From positions 1 to 18,436 of the forward strand of contig CABQLM010000041.1 in NCBI GenBank assembly GCA_902465105.1: 18,436 bases of DNA, given 5' to 3'. Source of the stretch: an uncultured Collinsella sp. GTDB taxonomy: Bacteria > Actinomycetota > Coriobacteriia > Coriobacteriales > Coriobacteriaceae. The position numbers and the translations under genes were made by a program. The notes below the pieces were generated by a model that searched no databases, was not told the DNA's origin, and saw only the letters and a program-made list of their open reading frames with translations. Of this stretch, positions 13,495 to 18,436 are shown piece by piece. Each line of letters starts with the position of its first letter. Positions within the stretch are counted from its first letter, which is position 1.

Positions 13495-15717
13495 ATGAAT
13501 ATGCTCAAAATCTCGAAGGCGATCTTTAGGTCGCTTCTCTCCTCCAGGTCGCTCTGTGTTGTCGTTGTTGCGTTGATGGTTCTTTGTGCTCTGCCCGTCT
13601 TCAGGAGCGCGGCTGGCATCGACGGACGGGTCGAATACCTCGAGTCGGGAATAACCCGTGTTGAGCAGGAATTGTCAGCATCCTATGCGGATGCGCTTGT
13701 GAATGCGGGGGAGGACGGTGTCTATACCTCTTCATCAAGCATGCCCGCGCTTCTGTACCCTCTTGCCGCGGGACGTCTTATCTTGGCACCGCTCTCTCCC
13801 CTACTTCCGTTTCTGCAGATATCGGATGGAGAGTACACCTATTATGACGGATCGAAGGATTACTTGCTATGGGTCGCAACGGCCGTTGCCGTCTCGTTTC
13901 TTGCCGCGCGTCTTAACAAACGTGAAAAGCTCATCATCCAGGCACCGATGGGCGAGCTGGGTAGACTTGTTGCATCGAGCGTATGGGCGAGTGTTTTTGC
14001 AATGCTTGCCGTCCTCGCCATCAATCTTCCAGGGATAATCGCCGCGCTTGTGAAGAATGGCCCGGGCTCGCCGTTCTATCCGATAGGCTACATTCAATAT
14101 GCGACTCCGGTTATCAAACCGGCTTGGCTGGTGTTCGCGCAGACGGCCATCTTGCAATTCTTGGTGGCAGCGTTCATCTCGCTTGTCGTTCACCTTGCCG
14201 TGAAGATTGCCAATAACTCTACGCTTGGAATCGTGTTCGTATGTGCCCTGATGGGGGTGACGATGGTTCCCGGGTATTACGGAAGATCCATCGCTTTACG
14301 TGAGTTCGCCCTGTTGAATCCCCTTACGTATGCGAACACTGAGTTGACCGTCGGCGCCTATAGCCCGTACCCGACAACGCAGATAGTGAATCTGCCTGGA
14401 CTTTGCTTCGAGCGTGGCGCGATTGCCCTCGTATGCGCAATCGGGATCGAGGTGCTGGCAATTAGCCTGCTTTGCGTTGCTGGAAAGAGCGGCTGCGCGT
14501 GCCCGATATACCCGATTTGTCTTGAGAGAGGTTCCTTCACTGCATCGAGAACGGCAACTCGTTCGAGCGCTTGTGCCTCCGCCGTTGCATACGTAAGAAC
14601 GATGGGGAAACTGCTCCTGCGTTCTCCTACCCTCGCCGTATGCGCGATTGCAATGTCGACGACGATGCTGGCCCCGGCTCTGGTCGAGATGTTTCCTGAC
14701 GCTGATAACGTTTCCGCTGTTCGGTATAGGGATGGGGAGCTCCGTTCAATAGATCGGTATCTAGAGCAGAACGCTGCGAATATGGACGTCGAAGGCAAAG
14801 CGGCCCTGGAAGACATGCGGGATGCTCTTTCGGGTTTCGTGTACGCGCCTATGCCTGCGGAGGGGTTTCGAAGCCTTGCGACGTACGAGCGCGCTCGAGG
14901 TGAGCTGGGCGCAGCAGATGCGACTCTCCTGCAATCGATCGGAATCGAGCCGGAGACTCCTTCTCGTGCGGAGGCGCGCGCCCTTCTGCTTGAGTCGATC
15001 GCGAGCTTGCCGGACCCCAAGGTTTACGAGTTAAGTACGAAGATGCCCCCATTAATCCTCCTTTCGTATCTCCAGGCAGCGCTTCCCTCCTTATTTTTGC
15101 TGTTGCCCGTGGTTGTCACATCGCTCGCGTGCACCCACCTGCAGTGTCGTTCCCTTCTGGTTCTCCAGATCCCCGCAACAGCGCATGTGCGTTTTCTGAC
15201 GGCTGTTGCGCTGGCTCTCCTGCTTGGCTTGGTGCTGCTTTTGGTGTCGATGGTTCCCGCTGTCGTTGTGTCCGTGATTAAGAACGGTGCGGGTGGATCG
15301 GAGTATCCCGTCGCTCTCATTCGGGCGGGAGCTTCGACAACGTCCATGGTGGGGGAGGCGGTGTTGTGCAGTATTCCGTTGCTGGTCATGGCATACGGCG
15401 TGGTTTCCGTCGTCGCTGCGTTGACAGCAGCGATTAGCCGCAACCCCGTTGTCACCGGAATGGTTTGCGCGGTTCTCTTGGTGTTGGGTTCGTTGAGCGC
15501 TCATGTTGAAAGCGTGGGCATGGGCGTCGCGCTGCTGGCTCCATTCGCCTCGTTTGATCCCGCTTCCCAGGTGGGGACGATTGGGTTCCTTGGGCGAGGG
15601 ACGAACGCGATGCCTTTTGGAGAGGTCGTCGGCGCATCGGGCGCTCTGCTGGTGGTCTTGGGCGCCGTATCTCCGTTGATGGTGCGCCTGAGTGTTCCAA
15701 AGATCGAAAGGGGATGA
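13495..15717 (+). CDS. Duplicated ABC-2-like exporter permease (two related halves in one chain)
   Basis: This 740-aa polytopic protein is presumed to form the membrane part of an ABC exporter with the ATPase encoded next. Each half has a first helix (about 19-36 and 379-398), an extracytoplasmic stretch (37-121 and 399-520) and several further helices. The halves share spacing: a 29-residue hydrophobic stretch at 158-186 and again at 567-595 ends in KNGPGSPFYPI and KNGAGGSEYPV (Lys187, Lys596). This points to internal duplication, so one chain may supply both transmembrane domains. The start at 13495 is preferred because AAGG (13485-13488) lies six bases upstream; an in-frame ATG at 13477 has no site. 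The ATPase gene follows closely. I do not recognise a named family, and the substrate is unknown. Confidence 0.8.
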   Translation: MNMLKISKAIFRSLLSSRSLCVVVVALMVLCALPVFRSAAGIDGRVEYLESGITRVEQELSASYADALVNAGEDGVYTSSSSMPALLYPLAAGRLILAPLSPLLPFLQISDGEYTYYDGSKDYLLWVATAVAVSFLAARLNKREKLIIQAPMGELGRLVASSVWASVFAMLAVLAINLPGIIAALVKNGPGSPFYPIGYIQYATPVIKPAWLVFAQTAILQFLVAAFISLVVHLAVKIANNSTLGIVFVCALMGVTMVPGYYGRSIALREFALLNPLTYANTELTVGAYSPYPTTQIVNLPGLCFERGAIALVCAIGIEVLAISLLCVAGKSGCACPIYPICLERGSFTASRTATRSSACASAVAYVRTMGKLLLRSPTLAVCAIAMSTTMLAPALVEMFPDADNVSAVRYRDGELRSIDRYLEQNAANMDVEGKAALEDMRDALSGFVYAPMPAEGFRSLATYERARGELGAADATLLQSIGIEPETPSRAEARALLLESIASLPDPKVYELSTKMPPLILLSYLQAALPSLFLLLPVVVTSLACTHLQCRSLLVLQIPATAHVRFLTAVALALLLGLVLLLVSMVPAVVVSVIKNGAGGSEYPVALIRAGASTTSMVGEAVLCSIPLLVMAYGVVSVVAALTAAISRNPVVTGMVCAVLLVLGSLSAHVESVGMGVALLAPFASFDPASQVGTIGFLGRGTNAMPFGEVVGASGALLVVLGAVSPLMVRLSVPKIERG

Positions 15718-15722
15718 TCTCG

Positions 15723-16463
15723 ATGATTGACCTTCAAACGCTGACGATCTCTTATGGAAAGAAGGTGCTCGTAGATTCGGTGAACGCTGAGTTTGCCCCG
15801 GGTACGGTCTACGGTCTCGTCGCTCCGAACGGGCATGGAAAGACGACGTTGCTGCGTGCGATGGCAGGTTTGCCGGGTCCTCGCGTGGACGGGAGCATCG
15901 TTCTGGATGAGGTGCAGGGTACGGGTGCGAGAGAGGTCCGTTCTATGATCTTCTATGCACCTGGTGAGGGGACGCTGCTGTATCCCGGATTGCGTGCGGA
16001 AGATCACCTCAAGATGGTTTGCGATATGTGGCCGCATGCTCGCGATATCGAAGAGATAGTGGAACAAACGCAGATAGGCGAGTTCGCGAAGATGAGGATC
16101 CGCACTCTGAGCCAGGGCATGAAGCAGCAGCTTACCCTGGCGATTGCGTATGCGACGGGCGCGCGGTACCTTCTATTAGATGAGCCCATGAACGCGCTCG
16201 ACCCCAGCAGGGTGGACTTGCATTCCGAGATTCTCAGGAAGCTGGCCGATTCTGGTACGTGCATCATCATGTCATCCCACATCTTGGATTCGGTCGATAG
16301 GCTGTGCGATGAGATTCTGTTTTTGAAGGATGGGAGGCTCATTAGAAGCATTCCGCAAGATGATGCTGCGCCGAAGTCTCCTGGATCCCATTTCGCAAAG
16401 CCTGCCGGACGCGCCGAGGGTGCGCTAAGCACGTATCGGCGACTCTACGAAAAGGGCGGGTAG
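15723..16463 (+). CDS. ABC transporter ATP-binding protein
   Basis: The 246-aa ATPase probably powers the permease encoded just upstream. Walker A is APNGHGKTT (Lys40), the signature is LSQGM (129-133), Walker B is LLLDEP (Asp153, Glu154) and the switch histidine is His186 in MSSH. The Q-loop glutamine is not seen; the stretch reads YAPGEGTLLYP. The start at 15723 is chosen because GAAAGGGG ends nine bases before it. An ATG at 15714 overlaps the permease stop (ATGA) and would lie directly against that site. Either way the genes are translationally coupled. The substrate class (peptide, antibiotic, lipid) cannot be decided. Confidence 0.92.
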   Translation: MIDLQTLTISYGKKVLVDSVNAEFAPGTVYGLVAPNGHGKTTLLRAMAGLPGPRVDGSIVLDEVQGTGAREVRSMIFYAPGEGTLLYPGLRAEDHLKMVCDMWPHARDIEEIVEQTQIGEFAKMRIRTLSQGMKQQLTLAIAYATGARYLLLDEPMNALDPSRVDLHSEILRKLADSGTCIIMSSHILDSVDRLCDEILFLKDGRLIRSIPQDDAAPKSPGSHFAKPAGRAEGALSTYRRLYEKGG

Positions 16464-16465
16464 AA

Positions 16466-16597
16466 ATGCAAGTTAAAAATCTATGTGGCCAATGTGATAC
16501 CGTTGAACCCGCATATCGATACCGCTCGGCCATTCGCCTCGCCCCCGTCGCACGTATCTTCATCCGGTCTGTTACTTTTAATCTAACAATTCTTTGA
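16466..16597 (+). CDS. Possible 43-aa small protein with a CGQC motif
   Basis: An ATG two bases after the ATPase stop opens a 43-codon frame with two cysteines (CGQC, residues 7-10) and a basic, hydrophobic C-terminal half. A purine-rich AAAGGGCGGG at 16451-16460 could serve as its ribosome binding site. It would fill most of the gap before the second cassette. No family is recognised, and a frame this short may arise by chance. Confidence 0.2.
   Translation: MQVKNLCGQCDTVEPAYRYRSAIRLAPVARIFIRSVTFNLTIL
16570..16588. promoter_or_regulatory. Operator-like sequence upstream of the second ABC cassette
   Basis: TGTTA-N9-TAACA uses the same half-sites as the palindrome at 13397-13415. Its GTTACTTTT stretch also occurs at 13390-13398, again followed by TAACA. 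It lies 28 bases before the next gene's ATG. Shared control by the XRE regulator is an inference. Confidence 0.35.
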
Positions 16598-16616
16598 GGA
16601 ACGTAGGTGCTTCTAA

Positions 16617-18431
16617 ATGTACTGTCGACTTCTTCTCAAACTAATCCTAAGAGACAAGGTCGTATGGATTTGTACGCTCGTTCTCGCCGTAGCCTTCTCC
16701 GTCCCCATTGCGTTCAATTCACCCATCTACGGGCCCTTCTTTATGAAACAGGGCATGCAGAGCTTTGTCGACGCATTCAATACGCGCGCGCCCCAGGCCA
16801 GCGGCACAGACCTATCTCCAGAGCAGCAAAATGACGCGGAGCTTGCAAGATACGCGAACGCCGCCCTTGCCGCTCAAACCGACGCCGCCTTTCTCGATTC
16901 TGCCGAGAGCTACTACGCGCTCATGGGCGAAGGCTTCCAATCCGGGTCCATCGTGGGAGACCAAGAGACCAATGACGCAGCGCTCGCATATTGCCGCGCC
17001 CTGAGCAGCTCCGGCATCACGGATATCCCGGCCTCCGCAAACGACCTGCCATTCCTTTCCTTCCTGCCTTACGCCATTGCCACGGCGCCGTCTTTCCTTC
17101 CCTTCATCCCCTTCCTTCTCTCGTCGATACTCGTGCTCGGCGCCACAAGGCCCGGGACCCTGGCGGCAAAGGCGCCCGTGCCCAAATTCCGGCGCCTTAT
17201 TCAGATCGTGTTTTCGATAATCGTCGCGGGGACCGCGATGCTCCTCGCCGGCCTCGCACCCGGGGGCATTTACGCCTTGGCCCTAAACGGCTTCGGGCAA
17301 ATTGGGTACCCGATCGCCTTCTTCCATGACGGCGCGCTTACCACCACGACCGCGGGAAACGTCTTCACAGCCCTGCTTCTCGCGCTGCTTGCGGGCGGAA
17401 CCTTGATATCCGTTTGCTCCGCCGTCCTATCGACCGCAACGAGGCGCGTCCTCGCGGGCCCCCTTACCTCCGCGCTGCTTGTCGCGGCCCCGGCATTCCC
17501 GTTACTGTCCGATTCGGCGCTGGAGCATAACGCCGCGCTCAATCTCCTGCCGCTGGCCGTGTTCTCGCCTATCGAGGCAACGGGTTACGTAGGATGCTTC
17601 CCGACAGAATTCATCGGCTCCGGTTCAGGCAGCGCATCGATGCTTGCCGTGGCCCTGGCATACGTCGCGGTCTTTTTTGCGGTCGGCGCCGTTGCGGCAC
17701 GTTCGCCCAAACAGCCTGGACCCGCGAAAAAGCACCATGGGCTCGAGCTTCTGGACGCGAGCGTGGGATACGGGAGCACGACGATACTTTCAATCGGGTC
17801 GCTTTTCCTGAGCCCGGGAACGGCGGCGGGCCTCGTTGCTCCCAACGGCTCGGGGAAAACCACCCTTCTTGAAGCGCTGTCGGGCCAATTTCCCACCCGC
17901 ATCCGCTCGGGAAGCCTGGCGGCAGACGGAATCTGCCAACGTCGATCAGCCGAATTTGCAGAACTCGTCTACCTGAGCTCTTCGGGCGGCGCGGATCTCT
18001 ACCCCACGCTATCGGCCATCGAGCACCTTGCTTTCGTTAGGGAGGCGTGGAAATCGGCCGCCGACATCGACTCGCTCTGCGACTCCCTCGGAATCTCCCC
18101 ATATCTCGACAAGCCGACCCGTAAACTCTCGACAGGAATGAAGCAGCAGGTAAAGCTTGCCATGGCGATAGCGACCGATTGCCCGTACCTCATCCTCGAT
18201 GAACCGCTGAACGGCCTCGATCCGGGAAAGCGGAAAACCTCCTGCGACGCGATGCGCAGCGAGGTGGCGCGGGGACGCAGCGTGCTCATTTCAAGCCATC
18301 TACTCGACGACCTGGCAGACCTCACCAACTCGTTCTACTTCATCGAAGCCGGCACGCTCGTGGAAAAGATCAAGTCGTCCTCGCAGACGCTCAAGCAGGA
18401 ATACCTCGATACATACGAAGGAGGTGAATGA
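16617..18431 (+). CDS. Fused ABC exporter: half-permease plus ATPase domain
   Basis: The 604-aa protein begins with a membrane helix (about 14-32), an extracytoplasmic segment (about 33-140) and five further helices. The last of these end near residue 360. The motif LNGFGQIGYPI (Asn224) matches both halves of the permease at 13495-15717. From about residue 378 an ATPase domain follows: Walker A APNGSGKTT (Lys414), signature LSTGM (504-508), Walker B LILDEP (Asp528, Glu529) and switch His561. As in the neighbouring ATPase, no glutamine is seen at the Q-loop (YLSSSGGADLYP). The ATG has only a modest site, AGGTG, seven bases upstream. Codon use is more C-ended than in the first cassette, hinting at a separate origin. 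A full transporter would need two such chains or a partner, perhaps the gene starting at 18433. The substrate is unknown. Confidence 0.85.
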   Translation: MYCRLLLKLILRDKVVWICTLVLAVAFSVPIAFNSPIYGPFFMKQGMQSFVDAFNTRAPQASGTDLSPEQQNDAELARYANAALAAQTDAAFLDSAESYYALMGEGFQSGSIVGDQETNDAALAYCRALSSSGITDIPASANDLPFLSFLPYAIATAPSFLPFIPFLLSSILVLGATRPGTLAAKAPVPKFRRLIQIVFSIIVAGTAMLLAGLAPGGIYALALNGFGQIGYPIAFFHDGALTTTTAGNVFTALLLALLAGGTLISVCSAVLSTATRRVLAGPLTSALLVAAPAFPLLSDSALEHNAALNLLPLAVFSPIEATGYVGCFPTEFIGSGSGSASMLAVALAYVAVFFAVGAVAARSPKQPGPAKKHHGLELLDASVGYGSTTILSIGSLFLSPGTAAGLVAPNGSGKTTLLEALSGQFPTRIRSGSLAADGICQRRSAEFAELVYLSSSGGADLYPTLSAIEHLAFVREAWKSAADIDSLCDSLGISPYLDKPTRKLSTGMKQQVKLAMAIATDCPYLILDEPLNGLDPGKRKTSCDAMRSEVARGRSVLISSHLLDDLADLTNSFYFIEAGTLVEKIKSSSQTLKQEYLDTYEGGE

Positions 18432-18432
18432 C

Positions 18433-18436
18433 ATGA
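18433..18436 (+). CDS. Start of the next gene in the operon (only the first codon is in the window)
   Basis: A strong ribosome binding site, AAGGAGGTG (18418-18426), lies inside the end of the fused ABC gene and six bases before an ATG at 18433, one base after that gene's stop. A co-transcribed, translationally coupled gene therefore begins here. It could be a second fused exporter subunit; that is inference. Confidence 0.65.

Overview
The window looks like chromosomal DNA of a high-GC actinobacterium, most likely a gut coriobacterium such as Collinsella. That is an inference from codon use, protein flavour and the intergenic GGGGAC-type repeats; no rRNA or other marker is present. Two parts differ in character: a housekeeping stretch at 1-11472 and an accessory stretch at about 11600-18436.

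Housekeeping part. A class A penicillin-binding protein (minus strand, running off the left edge) is divergent from a U32-family protein resembling the rRNA hydroxylase RlhA. Then come tyrosyl-tRNA synthetase with a textbook terminator, adenine deaminase, and two Cof-type HAD phosphatases that converge on a GGGGAC repeat. An ACT-domain protein and citrate synthase follow as a minus-strand pair. Several starts have terminator-like hairpins almost touching them: the ade leader, the first HAD gene (its ribosome binding site lies inside the stem), and the second HAD gene (the citrate synthase terminator sits in its leader). The tyrS 3' side also carries a 22-bp inverted repeat.

Boundary. Positions 11473-11859 hold no convincing gene but several strong GC-rich hairpins and an 11-bp direct repeat. 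Next is a tyrosine recombinase reduced to its catalytic domain. It is joined in frame, across a single TAG, to a small XRE-family regulator gene. This suggests a decayed integrative element.

Accessory part. The XRE regulator is co-transcribed with a DUF2975 four-helix membrane protein. A perfect palindrome overlapping their promoter is a good candidate autoregulatory operator. Divergent from them is an ABC cassette: a 740-aa permease made of two related halves, plus a separate ATPase. A second cassette follows, in which one half-permease is fused to its own ATPase; another gene begins at the last bases of the window. All three permease units share the motif NGxGxxxYP[IV]. Both ATPases have an APNG-type Walker A and no glutamine at the Q-loop. 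The regulator's half-sites recur just upstream of the second cassette. Together these look like one regulated group of exporters, possibly for peptide export or self-protection, whose substrate cannot be read from the sequence.
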